DNA of 64,000 nt from Deltaproteobacteria bacterium (GCA_016717595.1 JADKFE010000021.1:1-64000); one strand, 5' to 3'; positions 16,803 to 26,394 are shown, numbered from the stretch's first letter. A program made the numbers and translations. The notes: a model not told the origin generated them from the sequence alone.

Positions 16803-19064
16803 ATGATGATGAAGCCCGCCTTGTTCTGGTCCCTCCCGTTGGTGCTGCTGGTCGGCTGCTCTGACAAGGACAGCAGCGACGATGGCAATGACAGCGACGT
16901 GACCGAGGTCGAGGATCGAGACGGCGACGGATGGATAGGGGATGATGACTGCGACGACAACGACCCCACGGTCTACAAAGGCGCAGACGAGCTCTGTGAC
17001 GGCATCGACAACGACTGCGACGGCGTCCTGGACCCGGTCGGTTACCTCGACGGCGACGGCGACGGCTTCGGTGACCTCAACAACCCCGTGGACTGCGCGA
17101 CCTCAACCATCGAGGACAGCAGCGACTGCGACGACACCGACGCTGGCGTGAACCCGGGCGCCTCCGAGCGCTGCAACTCCTTGGACGACGACTGCGACGG
17201 CGACATCGACGAGGAGGTCTCCGAGACAGACGTGCATTATTTAGACAACGACGGAGATGGATACGGCGACGACACCGCGCCGACCTACGTCGGCTGCAAC
17301 CCTCCCTCGGGCTACGTCATGGTGGGGGGTGACTGCGACGACACCGATGAGGCCATCTCTCCCGGCGCTTTAGAGCTCTGCGCCACCTCTGGAATCGACG
17401 ACGACTGTGACGGCGCGGTGGAAGAGGGCGGCGCCGCCGACGCGAAGACCTACTTCCCCGACTCCGACCGCGACACCTACGGCGACGAGGGCACACCCAC
17501 GCCGCTGTGCTCCGCGCCCTCGGGCTACACCACGAACAACGACGACTGTGACGACGGCGACGCCGCGGTGAACCCCGACGCTGAAGAGACCTGCGACAAC
17601 GGCAAAGACGACAACTGCGACGACAGCGCCGAGCCCTGCGGCCTCTCCGGCAGCACGAAGCTGTCCGATGGCACCTACGTCGCGGCGATCTGGGGCGGCG
17701 CGGCCTCGGATGGTCTGGGGTCGTCTCTGCAGGCCGGTCGCTCTGGCGACCACAACGGCGACGGCCTGGGCGACCTCATCATCGGCGCCGACGGCGTCGC
17801 CTCCAGCGTCGGCTCCGGCGTCGGCGCGGCCTACCTCATGCGCACCCCCTTCGTGAAGTCCAAAGAGGCCACCTTCGCCACGGCGATCATCACCGGAGAC
17901 CAGAAAGCGATGGAGCTGGGTGAGGTCGTCGCCTGGGCGGGTGACGTCGGCGAGCGCTCGTATGAGACCGGCGCCGTTCATTACGACGACATGATGATCG
18001 GCGCCCCGTACTACGACTACAGCACCAGCAGCACCAACACCGGCGCGGTGTTCTTGTTCTTCGGCGAGGTCTCAAACGCCCTGAGCGCTGATGCTGACGC
18101 CATCATCTACGGGACCACCAGCTCCATGCAGCTCGGCAGCGCGCTCTCGGGCCCCGGCGACCTCAGCGGCGACGGGCATGACGACATCGTGCTCGGCGCC
18201 ACCGGGGCCACCGGCGGCGCGAGCAAGTCCGGCTCGGTGTTCTTGTTCTTCGGCCCCATCGCTGAAGGCAGCGCCATGACGACCTCAGCGGCGAGCGTGC
18301 AGATCCAGGGCGTGAGCAGCCAAGACCAGCTCGGCGCGTGGATCACCGGGCCGATGGACCTCGACGGCGACGGTGACGGCGATCTGGGCATCGGCGCACC
18401 GGCCTCCGACCCCTCGTCTCGGGCCAGCGCGGGCTCGGCCTATGTGTTCTACGGCCCCATCTCGGAGACGAACCGGCTGGCGAGCGCCGCGGACTTCACG
18501 CTCACCGGCACTGTCGCCGGGGACGCCTTGGGCTCGGTGGTAGAGACCGCGGGCGACTTCAACGGCGACGGCTACGGCGACCTGATGGTCTCTGCGCCGA
18601 ACGCCCAGGGCCTCAAGAGCGGATCGGGGGTGGTGTATCTGGTGTACGGCGGCAGCACGCGGCTGAGCGGGGTCAACGACATCGCCACGGTCCTTGATGT
18701 CGGCGTTCAGGGCCCCACCACCGACGACGGCATCGGCACCCGCCTCGCCCCGGCGGGGGACGTGAACAACGACGGCCTCGCGGACATCCTCGTCGGCGCC
18801 CCGAGCTACAGCAGCCGCGACACGGGCATCGCCTACCTCCTCTACGGGGACTCCAGCCTGAGCGGGCTCGCCTCGGTGTCTACGTTCACGCGCTGGGAGG
18901 TCACCTCCGGCAGCGCGAACGACTACATCGGCAGCTCCTTGGGTGGGGTCGGCGACACGAACGGCGACGGCTTTGATGACTTTGTCGTCGGCGCCGTGGG
19001 GTACGACTACTCCTCCCGCAGCGCCAGCGGCGCGCTGTTCTTGTTCCTCGGCGGCGGCTACTGA
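16803..19064 (+). CDS. FG-GAP/VCBS beta-propeller lipoprotein with MopE-type repeats
   Basis: 753 aa. The start at 16803 follows GGAG; the signal peptide ends in lipobox LLVGC. Residues ~30-290 hold about five MopE-type putative metal-binding units (DCDDNDPTVYKGADELCDGI, DCDDTDAGVNPGASERCNSL and similar) separated by DGDGDGFGD-type loops. From residue ~300 come about six FG-GAP repeats with Ca-binding DxNxDGxxD loops (GDHNGDGLGDLIIG, GDLSGDGHDDIVLGA, GDFNGDGYGDLMVSAP, GDVNNDGLADILVGAP, GDTNGDGFDDFVVGA), forming an integrin-alpha-like propeller. It is predicted to be surface-exposed and calcium-dependent. Role in adhesion or predation is only inferred. Confidence 0.88.
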   Translation: MMMKPALFWSLPLVLLVGCSDKDSSDDGNDSDVTEVEDRDGDGWIGDDDCDDNDPTVYKGADELCDGIDNDCDGVLDPVGYLDGDGDGFGDLNNPVDCATSTIEDSSDCDDTDAGVNPGASERCNSLDDDCDGDIDEEVSETDVHYLDNDGDGYGDDTAPTYVGCNPPSGYVMVGGDCDDTDEAISPGALELCATSGIDDDCDGAVEEGGAADAKTYFPDSDRDTYGDEGTPTPLCSAPSGYTTNNDDCDDGDAAVNPDAEETCDNGKDDNCDDSAEPCGLSGSTKLSDGTYVAAIWGGAASDGLGSSLQAGRSGDHNGDGLGDLIIGADGVASSVGSGVGAAYLMRTPFVKSKEATFATAIITGDQKAMELGEVVAWAGDVGERSYETGAVHYDDMMIGAPYYDYSTSSTNTGAVFLFFGEVSNALSADADAIIYGTTSSMQLGSALSGPGDLSGDGHDDIVLGATGATGGASKSGSVFLFFGPIAEGSAMTTSAASVQIQGVSSQDQLGAWITGPMDLDGDGDGDLGIGAPASDPSSRASAGSAYVFYGPISETNRLASAADFTLTGTVAGDALGSVVETAGDFNGDGYGDLMVSAPNAQGLKSGSGVVYLVYGGSTRLSGVNDIATVLDVGVQGPTTDDGIGTRLAPAGDVNNDGLADILVGAPSYSSRDTGIAYLLYGDSSLSGLASVSTFTRWEVTSGSANDYIGSSLGGVGDTNGDGFDDFVVGAVGYDYSSRSASGALFLFLGGGY

Positions 19065-19073
19065 GCGGCCGCG

Positions 19074-19385
19074 CTAGCCCGCGCCCGTGGCCAGCTCGCC
19101 CATCCAGCGGGCCATGCCGCCGACGAGGTATCCCGCGTCATAGCCGCGCTGGCGTAACCACAGCGCCAGCTCGGCGGCTCGGGCGCCGCCCCCATCGAGC
19201 AGCACCACGGGGCGCGCGCGGTGAATGCGGGCCTCGGCCTCGGCCTGGAGCTGCTCGTAGGGCAGGGCCTGGGCGCCGGGGATGTGGCCGCGGGCGAAGG
19301 CCTCTGGGTCACGAAGATCGATGAGCTGGGGGTCGGGGAGCGCGCCCTCGATGAGCTGCCAGGCCTCGACACGATGGGAGATCAC
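19074..19385 (-). CDS. Single-domain rhodanese-like protein without the active-site cysteine
   Basis: 103 aa rhodanese fold (LIDLRDPEAFARGHIPGAQALPYEQL at ~20-45; WLRQRGYDAGYLVGGMARW at the end). The active-site loop, normally C-x-x-G-x-R/S, reads LLDGGGARAAE, so no cysteine is present and sulfurtransferase activity is not expected. The start overlaps the stop of the vWA lipoprotein gene by 4 bp, so the two are co-translated. Confidence 0.8.
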   Translation of the reverse strand: MISHRVEAWQLIEGALPDPQLIDLRDPEAFARGHIPGAQALPYEQLQAEAEARIHRARPVVLLDGGGARAAELALWLRQRGYDAGYLVGGMARWMGELATGAG

Positions 19386-20314
19386 GGGGCGGGCTCCTCC
19401 GCTGGGGCCTCCGCGCCGCCAGTCAACACACGGTACTCCACATAGACGGTCATGCCCGCCCGGGGCACGGCGCGGCCATGAAACACCACGGCGTTGTCGC
19501 CGGGGGAGTACGTCCAGCCGTCTACCTCTCGGTTGGGGATCTTCGCCTCGTCCACCCAGACGATGAGCGTCTCGGCGTCGGGCAGGCGCTCCAACGAGAA
19601 GGTGTCGATGAGCCCGGCGAGCTCTAGGCCGATGCGCGAGAGGATGTTCGCGTAGCTCTCCGAGCAGATGGAGTCGAGGTACCCGCCGCTGAGCTCCGTG
19701 GCCTCGATGTAGCGCGCCCCGGCGTTCGCGGCGGCGGTGCCTGAGGAGCAGCCATCGGGGAGATCGCCGACGATGGCGTGGGCCGAGAAGTCTCGCTCTG
19801 GGGCGAGGCGGGCCAAGGCGTCGAGGTAATCTTGTAACGAGAGCGGGGAGTGGTCGTCCTCGTCCGAGAAAAACACGACGTTTAACTTCGCGCCATCGCG
19901 AACAAATCCGGGGTTGGCGCCGGAGAGCGCGCTCAGCGCCATCTCCAACCCCCGCTCGTCGCGGTCGCCGTCGTCCCCCACCTGCACCGCCGCCGAGAAG
20001 GCCTCGCCGAGCGCCGGGGTGTCGCGGGTGAGGGGCTCAGAGGTCAAGACGCCGCCGTCGTTTGGGTCCATCGTGGTGACGCCGAGCTTAAAGTCGGCGT
20101 TGGAGTCTTGGAGCGCCTCCACAAACACCGCGAAGTTCGCCGCGAGCTGGGCCTGCTCTTCAGCCATCGACGCCGAGTTGTCGATGACGAACAGCACGTC
20201 GGCGGAGACGTCGGCGTCGGGCTGCTGGAAGACCTCGGTCTTGGTCAGCTCGGCGTACTCGTAGTCCGAGCAGGCGATGAGCAGAGGGAGGAGGGCGAGA
20301 GGGCGGGGTCGCAT
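19382..20314 (-). CDS. von Willebrand factor A domain lipoprotein
   Basis: 310 aa. A short signal peptide ends at lipobox LLIAC. The vWA domain starts at ~residue 38 (VLFVIDNSASMAEEQAQ), where DxSxS is the MIDAS metal site; FFSDEDDHS is a later strand/loop of the same fold. The C-terminus is Pro/Ala/Glu-rich. It is coupled to the rhodanese-like gene and divergent from the PD40 lipoprotein. Likely a surface protein-protein interaction module; partner unknown. Confidence 0.85.
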   Translation of the reverse strand: MRPRPLALLPLLIACSDYEYAELTKTEVFQQPDADVSADVLFVIDNSASMAEEQAQLAANFAVFVEALQDSNADFKLGVTTMDPNDGGVLTSEPLTRDTPALGEAFSAAVQVGDDGDRDERGLEMALSALSGANPGFVRDGAKLNVVFFSDEDDHSPLSLQDYLDALARLAPERDFSAHAIVGDLPDGCSSGTAAANAGARYIEATELSGGYLDSICSESYANILSRIGLELAGLIDTFSLERLPDAETLIVWVDEAKIPNREVDGWTYSPGDNAVVFHGRAVPRAGMTVYVEYRVLTGGAEAPAEEPAP

Positions 20315-20372
20315 AGGCGCTCACCAGAGGGGCCTCTTATGCTACACTACAAAACCCCACTGAGGAAGCCCC

Positions 20373-21962
20373 ATGCTGCTCATCCACCTCCTTGTCGGCT
20401 GCGAACCCGCGGCGATCGTGCTCCCCGAGGTCGTTGAGATCCGGGTGGAGCCCGCCGAGGTCACCCTGATCACCGGGGCGAACGGCGGCGAGCCGGTCAC
20501 CTTCACCGCCATCGGCACCGACAGCGACGGGCGCGAGCTGACGCTGGATCAGGTCGAGTGGTCGGTCTCCAACCGCGTCGTCGGCGAGATCGACGAGTCT
20601 GGCGTGTTCACCCCCGCCCAGAACGGCGGCCGCTCCTGGGTGACCGCGCGCCTGGCGGGCTTAGAGGCCGTGTCCAACCTCACCGTGCTCTACGAGGAGG
20701 AGATCATCGTCGAGGGCACCGACAAAGAGGCCTTCCGCAACGAGAACCGGGCCGAGCTCAACTTCTGGCTCTACCCCGAGGACGGCGTGAACATCCCGCG
20801 CAACACGCCGGGCATTCGGTTCATGTGGCAGAACCTCGGCGCGATCTCCTACCGCCTGCAGCTCACCTCTTCAGCCACCGACCTGATCGTGTACACGAAC
20901 ACGAACTCCTGGACGGCCGACGAGGCCACCTGGCAGAAGATCACCGCGACGAACGCCGGCGGCGAGGTGGAGCTCAAGCTCGCCGCGGCCACGGCGGACA
21001 CGGTGTACGTCGACGCCCCGCGCCGGGTGGCCGTGAACCGCCTCGACGGCCGCGGCTCCATCATCTACTGGTCCACGTCTTCAGGCGGCCTGATGGAGCT
21101 GCCCTACGGCGAGCAGGCCTACGAGCTGATCACCACGAACACCACCGGGCGCTGCGTGGCCTGCCACACCGTCTCCGAGACCGGGCTTGTGGCCTTCGCC
21201 TACGACGGCGGCAACCAGCAGATGGGCGTTAAACGCCTCGAAGACCTCAGCGACATCATCCCCGTAGACTCCGGCAACTACGGAAACTTCTTCACCTTCT
21301 CCCCCGATGGCCGCTACCTGCTCGCCGTGAGCTACGGCGCCCTGCAGCTCCGCGACGCCGAGACCGGCGTGTACCTGTGGGACATCCCCACGGGCTACTC
21401 CGCCACCCACGCCGACTGGTCCCCCGACGGGGAGCAGCTCGTGTTCGTCGCTGTGTCGGGCTACGGCGCCGACTGGACCTTCACCGGCGGCAGCCTGATG
21501 GTGATGGATCACCTCGGCGACGGCGTGTTCAGCGCGCCCCGGCCCCTCTTTGTGCCCACCGACGGGCGCAACGCCTATTACCCGTCGTGGTCCCCCGACG
21601 GCGAGTGGATCGCCTTCAACCAGTCCTATGGCGACGCCTACGACGACTACGACGCCAAGGTGTTCGTGATGCCGTCAGACGGCTCGACGGCGCCGATCGA
21701 GCTCGTTCGCGCCAACCAGACCGGCGACATGTCGAACTCCTGGCCGCAGTGGGGGCCCCTGCCCGACGACGACATCCTGTGGCTCGCGTTCTCCTCACGC
21801 CGGGCCTACGGCGACGTGGTGGCGAACCAGCCCCAGATCTGGGTGGCGGCGTTCGACCCCTACCTGGCCCAACAAGGCAAAGACCCGTCCTTCCCCGCGT
21901 TCTGGATGCCCAACCAAGACCCGGCGCAGAACAACCACCTCCCGTTCTGGACCGACAACTGA
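20373..21962 (+). CDS. Lipoprotein with Ig-like domain, c-type heme motif and TolB/PD40-like propeller
   Basis: 529 aa. Signal ends in lipobox LLVGC. Residues ~20-110 resemble a bacterial Ig-like (BIG2) domain (VTFTAIGTDSDGRELTLDQV). About residue 260 there is GRCVACHTVSETG, a CxxCH heme-attachment motif. The remainder has PD40/WD40-like blades (FFTFSPDGRYLLAVSYG, HADWSPDGEQLVFVAVSG, YPSWSPDGEWIAFNQSYG). A single heme motif embedded just before a TolB-type propeller is unusual; it suggests either a periplasmic/surface electron-transfer protein or a heme-tethered sensor. It is followed by a second lipoprotein whose start overlaps its stop. Confidence 0.85.
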   Translation: MLLIHLLVGCEPAAIVLPEVVEIRVEPAEVTLITGANGGEPVTFTAIGTDSDGRELTLDQVEWSVSNRVVGEIDESGVFTPAQNGGRSWVTARLAGLEAVSNLTVLYEEEIIVEGTDKEAFRNENRAELNFWLYPEDGVNIPRNTPGIRFMWQNLGAISYRLQLTSSATDLIVYTNTNSWTADEATWQKITATNAGGEVELKLAAATADTVYVDAPRRVAVNRLDGRGSIIYWSTSSGGLMELPYGEQAYELITTNTTGRCVACHTVSETGLVAFAYDGGNQQMGVKRLEDLSDIIPVDSGNYGNFFTFSPDGRYLLAVSYGALQLRDAETGVYLWDIPTGYSATHADWSPDGEQLVFVAVSGYGADWTFTGGSLMVMDHLGDGVFSAPRPLFVPTDGRNAYYPSWSPDGEWIAFNQSYGDAYDDYDAKVFVMPSDGSTAPIELVRANQTGDMSNSWPQWGPLPDDDILWLAFSSRRAYGDVVANQPQIWVAAFDPYLAQQGKDPSFPAFWMPNQDPAQNNHLPFWTDN

Positions 21963-22465
21963 TGCGCCGCCTCCTCGCGCTGCCCGCGCTCCTCGCCGCC
22001 TGCGGATCCCAAGAGGGCCCCATCGACGCCTCCGGCGCGGGCTTCGCGGCGTTCATCGGCGAGCCCGACACCCAATACGAGCTCATCCCCGAGGGCCTGC
22101 CCGAGGAGCCCCCGGCGCTCTTGCGCACGGCCCCCGACCAGTCGGCGTGGACGCTGCGCCTCGGCGAGCGCTGGGCGGACGCCGCCCCGGCGGGGGAGTG
22201 GGCGCTCTCCAAGGCCGACGGCCTGCGTGTGGGCCAGCAGCTCCTCCTGCCCAAACGGGTGGACGAGGGCGAGGCCCAAGACGGCGCCACGGTGGTGAGC
22301 GTGGCCGAGCGTGAGGTCTGGTACGGGATCTTCCCCACCGTGGCCACGGTGGAGGTCGAGTCCGGAGAGTGGGCCGGAGAGCACGCCTTCGCCGCCGGTG
22401 TTGGGCCGATCCTGCTCACGATCAACGGTGTGCGCTGGGAGCTCGCGGGCTACGAGGGCCTCTGA
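21962..22465 (+). CDS. Small lipoprotein coupled to the heme/PD40 lipoprotein
   Basis: 167 aa. The ATG overlaps the previous TGA (TGATG), indicating translational coupling. Signal peptide MRRLLALPALLAACGS has lipobox LAAC. The mature part is unrecognised; it has an alternating beta-rich look (TVVSVAEREVWYGIFPTVA). It is probably a partner of the upstream protein by position. No motif identifies a function. Confidence 0.75.
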   Translation: MRRLLALPALLAACGSQEGPIDASGAGFAAFIGEPDTQYELIPEGLPEEPPALLRTAPDQSAWTLRLGERWADAAPAGEWALSKADGLRVGQQLLLPKRVDEGEAQDGATVVSVAEREVWYGIFPTVATVEVESGEWAGEHAFAAGVGPILLTINGVRWELAGYEGL

Positions 22466-22508
22466 GGCCCGCCACCCCGTCCAACACCCCGCGTGCATTC
22501 GGAGCCCC

Positions 22509-23673
22509 ATGCCCCCCATCGACGAGCGCGCGCTCATTCAGCAGCTCAACTGGAGCGGCCCATCGCCGCGCCGTCGTCACCGCCCGCGCCAGCGGCCTCT
22601 TGGGCGCCGGGAACCTGGCGCCGCCTCTGCCAGGGGCTCGGGGGGACGCCCGGCCCGCGTACCTCGCCTCGGGCGACATCTTGGCCAGGTGGCCTCCGCG
22701 CCGGGAGGCCTGCACGGCGACAGCCGAGCCCGGGCCCCGAGCACCTCGATCACCCAAGCCCTCACCGGGCGGCCCTGGGCGGGAACCGGCCCTGATCTTG
22801 CGGAGGCCGGGCACGAGGTCGGGCCCTGCGGCCGGGCAGAGTGGCCCACCTCATCACGCCAGCTCACCGGGCCGGGGGGCGGACTGGGTGTTCCACAACG
22901 CCGCGGCGGTGACCGTGCGCCAGAAGGTGACGCCCACGATCTTCGACGCCAACGTGCTCGGCGCCGAGCGCGCCGTGCGGGCCTGCCAGGCCGCGGGCGC
23001 GCGGATGATCTTCACCTCCAGCACCGTCACCATCGGCCTGGCCACGGGCCCCGAGCCCGCCGATGAGACCTCCACCTGGAACCTGCCCGAGCGAGGCTTA
23101 GGCGACGCCTACGCGGTCACCAAACGAGAGGGCGAGGCCCGCGCGTTGGCCCTGGCGCGGGCGGGCGCGGACGTGGTCGTGGTGAACCCCGGCTACATGT
23201 TCGGCCCCTACGACACCCGCCCGTCGAGCGGCCGCGTGCTCATCGAGCTTCTCCGCGGGGCGATCCCCGCGCTCACGCCGGGCACCAACTCCTTCGTAGA
23301 CGTGCGCGACGTGGCGAGGGGCATGATCTTAGCCGCCGAGCGAGGGCTGAGCGGCGAACGCTACATCCTCGCCGGTCACAACCTCTCCTACACAGACGCC
23401 TTCCCGATGTTCGCGGAGTGGCTGGGGGTGAAGGCGCCGCGGTTTAAGCTGCCGTACGCGCTCTGCGCGCCGATCGGCTGGGCGGGGGATCTGATGGAGC
23501 GGCTCAGCGACGCCGAGCCGCTGATCAACTCCTCGACGGTGGGGTATGGGTTCTGCCCGGACTTCCGGTTCTCGTCGAAGAAGGCCGAGGCGGCGCTGGG
23601 GTACTCGATCGGGCCGCTGGAGCCGGCGGTGATGGAGACGGTGGCCTGGTTTCGGGGGGTGGGGATGGTTTGA
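22509..23673 (+). pseudogene. NAD-dependent epimerase/dehydratase (extended SDR) with scrambled 5' third
   Basis: From about 22880 onward the frame encodes a good extended SDR: ADWVFHNAAAVTVRQ, FTSSTVTIG, the catalytic DAYAVTKREGEAR (YxxxK), NPGYMFGPYDTRP, and a dihydroflavonol-reductase-like C-terminus. Upstream, the expected Rossmann GxxGxxG appears only in fragments. AVVTARASGLLGAGNLA is in one frame near 22575-22630, and LAEAGHEV near 22797-22820 is in another, separated by ~170 bp instead of a few codons. The probable ATG at 22509 is out of frame with the 3' part (1165 nt, not divisible by 3). Several indels would be needed to restore it, unlike the single-base breaks elsewhere. This is either a decaying gene or a badly resolved stretch of assembly. 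Confidence 0.65.
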
Positions 23674-23707
23674 GGGGGCCGAATACGAGGCTGGGCTTGG
23701 CCCTCCT

Positions 23708-24157
23708 TCAGCCCCAAACCCCCCACATCGCCGACCTCCCCGGCAAGCGCAACGTAAAGAGCGCGTCGTCCTCGTCGTCCTCGTCGTCCTCGTCCTCCGG
23801 CATCGGGCTCAGCGTGATGTGGGCGTCGCCCTCGCCGCTAAAGCGCACACACGCGGGATGTTCAGAGAAGCCCGTGATCGTCCGGCCGAGAAACCTCTGA
23901 AGGGCCCAATCCTTCTTCTCTGGCGTGCTGCACCAGCCCACCCGGCGGCCGTCCACCTTCAGGTTCCACGCCGCCAAGTAGATCCACAGGTGAATCTCGC
24001 CGGTCTCAAAGGGCCCCCGCCGCCCGGCGATCGTCCGGCGGGCGCCGAAGTCAAACGTGAGGAAGCTGCCATAGCCCCGCTGGGCGTCCCAGCACGGCGC
24101 GGCGCTCAGCTCCCGCAGCACGGTGGGCAGGTCGGGGGTGACGTTGATGAGCTTCAT
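23708..24157 (-). CDS. Hypothetical protein with acidic tract
   Basis: 149 aa, not recognised. Probably soluble: no signal peptide or membrane segment. The N-terminus MKLINVTPDLPTVLRELSAA is followed by a beta-rich middle (YGSFLTFDFGAR, EIHLWIYLAAWNLKVDGR, GWCSTPEKKDWALQRF). Near the C-terminus a run of Glu/Asp (EDEDDEDDEDD) is encoded by a 9-bp tandem repeat. It overlaps no neighbour; 34 bp convergent with the epimerase. Confidence 0.6.
   Translation of the reverse strand: MKLINVTPDLPTVLRELSAAPCWDAQRGYGSFLTFDFGARRTIAGRRGPFETGEIHLWIYLAAWNLKVDGRRVGWCSTPEKKDWALQRFLGRTITGFSEHPACVRFSGEGDAHITLSPMPEDEDDEDDEDDALFTLRLPGRSAMWGVWG
23765..23797. repeat. 9-bp tandem repeat (GTCGTCCTC x3.7)
   Basis: Three full and one partial copy of a 9-bp unit, read on the minus strand as alternating GAG/GAC codons. 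It makes the acidic tract of the hypothetical protein and is a likely site of in-frame length variation. Confidence 0.8.
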
Positions 24158-24226
24158 GGGTCGGCCTCAACCACGCAGGATGACAGTGTCGCGGGTTGGG
24201 CTCGGTGACGCAAGCGCCGCGTTTGC

Positions 24227-24793
24227 CTACCCCGGCCTCTTCCCCTCCGCCGCGCACCGCGCCGTCTCCTCCACCCGCTTCGCCCGTGTCTCTGGCCGTT
24301 TGGCCAGGGCGAGCTTCGCGAGCACGTCGCGGCGCAGGGACGGGGGGTAGGTCGCCCAGACCGCCTCGGCGCCGGGGCGCGCGTCGAGGGCGGCCTGGAG
24401 ATCGTCGGGCACCACCAAGGAGTCGGCGGCCTCAAAGAGCGCCCAGTCGCCGGTCCGTTTGGCCTCCTCGATGCGCGCCAGCCCCGCGGGCATCATCCGC
24501 CCCGCCGCGATGAGCCGCTCAATGTGCCCCTTGTTGACGGCTGACCAGCCCGAGCCCCGCTTGCGGGGGGCGCACAGGCGCATCGTGCGCTCGGCGTCGA
24601 GCTTCTGCGCCTGGCCGTCGATCCAGCCGAAGCAGAGCAGCTCCTCGACGAAGGCCTCGTAGGGCATGTAGCTGGGGTGCCCCTTCTTGAAGGTGACGGC
24701 CCAGATGCTCTCGGTCTGGGTGTGGTGCTCGGTGAGCCAGGCCCGCCACGCCGCGCGGCTGGGCAGCTCCACCTGCGTGAGCGTCTTCGCCAT
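24227..24793 (-). CDS. YdeI/OmpD-associated family protein
   Basis: 188 aa from ATG 24793 with AGGAG upstream; longer in-frame extensions are rejected. The family pattern is clear: WLTEHHTQTESIWAVTFKKG, YEAFVEELLCFGWIDGQAQ, RKRGSGWSAVNKGHIERLI, GLARIEEAKRTGDW, and a C-terminal helical DUF1905/YdhG-type tail (WATYPPSLRRDVL...RVEETARCAA). The biochemical role of YdeI proteins is poorly defined; some have been linked to resistance to antimicrobial peptides. Confidence 0.85.
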   Translation of the reverse strand: MAKTLTQVELPSRAAWRAWLTEHHTQTESIWAVTFKKGHPSYMPYEAFVEELLCFGWIDGQAQKLDAERTMRLCAPRKRGSGWSAVNKGHIERLIAAGRMMPAGLARIEEAKRTGDWALFEAADSLVVPDDLQAALDARPGAEAVWATYPPSLRRDVLAKLALAKRPETRAKRVEETARCAAEGKRPG

Positions 24794-24939
24794 CCTCTCT
24801 CCTGGCCCCACCGGGCTGGCCGAGGCGCGCCGCCGCTTATCACACCGCCCCGGCGCCGCGCCCCGGCGCCTACGCGCTCTTCGCAAAAGCTTGTCGATTC
24901 TGTGGGGCGACCCAGACGCGGACGTGGCATTCTTCGGTG

Positions 24940-26377
24940 ATGAGCGCGCTCTCCCTCCTCCTCTTCGCCTGCGTCAACCGGGACAAACCTGTCTCCGATG
25001 GCGTCGAGGACAGCGTGGGCGACAGCGTCGCCGACAGCGCCACAGACGACTCTGGCGCAGACTGCGGCCCCGGCGAGATCACGGCGGAGGGCGAGGCCAT
25101 CCCCGGCGGCGTGTTGACCCTCTCCGCCGCGCGCAGCCCGGTGGGAGGTCTCCGCGGGGGCGCTCTCCGCGGAAGAGGGCCTTGAGGTCACCTGGACCTT
25201 GCCCACCGACGTCGCGGTGAACGTGGCGGAGGAGCTGCTGGTGGCGGCGACGGCCTGTGAGATCCGCGCCGAGCGGCTCATCTCTGTGGACTGGCCGATC
25301 TCCGCCCGCGTCGTCGTGATTTACAACCCCTCGGCGAGCGGCTCGGAGGACGTGGCGCGGGCGTATCGGACGGCCCGAGGGCTGCCGGAGACGGCCTTGT
25401 GTGGGGTAGAGAGCGCCGACACCACGACCCTGCCCGGCGACGCGCTGCCGGACTTTGTGTCGGATGTTTTTTACTGTGTGGATCAGGTCGGCCCCCAGGT
25501 GCAGCTCATCGTGCCGGTGTACGGGGTGCCGTACAAGGTGGCCGATCGGGTGGTCGACATCGCCGATCCCACCCGCCTCGTCACCGTGAGCCTCGACGCC
25601 TTGCTGGTGTTTGGGCGTGACGCCACCACCGTGACTGAAGCGGTGTACAACCCCCTCTATCGTGACGGCGACAGCGTCACCGGCGCCTACCCCAAGGCGG
25701 TGCCCTTCGGCCAGCAGCGTGAAGTGCGCGGAGCTGGACTCTATCTCGTGACGCGGCTCGACGGCGCGGACTCGGCGGGGGCGATGGACCTCATTGAGCG
25801 CACAGTCGAGGCCGAGGCCCTGGCCCGGGCGGGCCTGCTCGACGGCGTGGTGTATGTGGACGGGCGTTATGGCGACACAACCCCTGACGAGGCGGCGTCC
25901 TTCGGCAGCTACGAGTGGGGCGAGTGGAACATGTGGGGCACCCGCCGGGTGTTTGAGGCCTTGGGCGCCTGGCCCGTGGTGTGGGACGGCAACGAGGCCG
26001 AGTTTGGCGCGGCCCCCGCGCCGCTCACCTGCCCCGACGCGCTGTTTTACGCCGGGTGGTACTCCTACTACAACTACAACGACGCCTTCACCTGGGCCCC
26101 GGGCGCGGTGGGCGGTCACCTCGACTCCTGCTCGGCCTGCGACCTACGCTCGGGCACCTGGTCCGCCGAGGCCCTCAAGCGTGGCATCACGGCCACCTTC
26201 GGCGCGGTGAACGAGCCGTACGTCGCCGGCATGCCCGAGTACGATCAGCTCTTCTACGCGCTCACCCAAGGCGCGACCTTCGCTGAGGCGGCCTACCAGT
26301 CCACCGTCGTGGGCGGCTGGATGATGGTGTTCGTCGGCGACCCCCTCTATCAACCCTTTGACCGCCCCACCCCTTGA
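24940..26377 (+). CDS. TIGR03790-family-like lipoprotein (frame break near 25136-25146)
   Basis: About 478 aa after correction. ATG 24940 gives a very short signal with lipobox LLFAC, then an Asp/Ser-rich linker (VEDSVGDSVADSATDDSG). The first frame ends prematurely after LTLSAARSP. The next frame, one base later, reads WEVSAGALSAEEGLEVTWTL and continues uninterrupted; dropping one base joins them. The body resembles the TIGR03790 family of secreted proteins common in Myxococcota and Planctomycetes: VVVIYNPSASGSEDVARAYR, LIVPVYGVPYKV, LVTRLDGADSAGAMDLIERT, FYAGWYSYYNY, TFGAVNEPYVAGMPEYDQLF. Function is unknown. The stop overlaps the leader region of the M3 peptidase. Confidence 0.75.
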
Positions 26378-26394
26378 GGCGGCCTGGAGAACGT

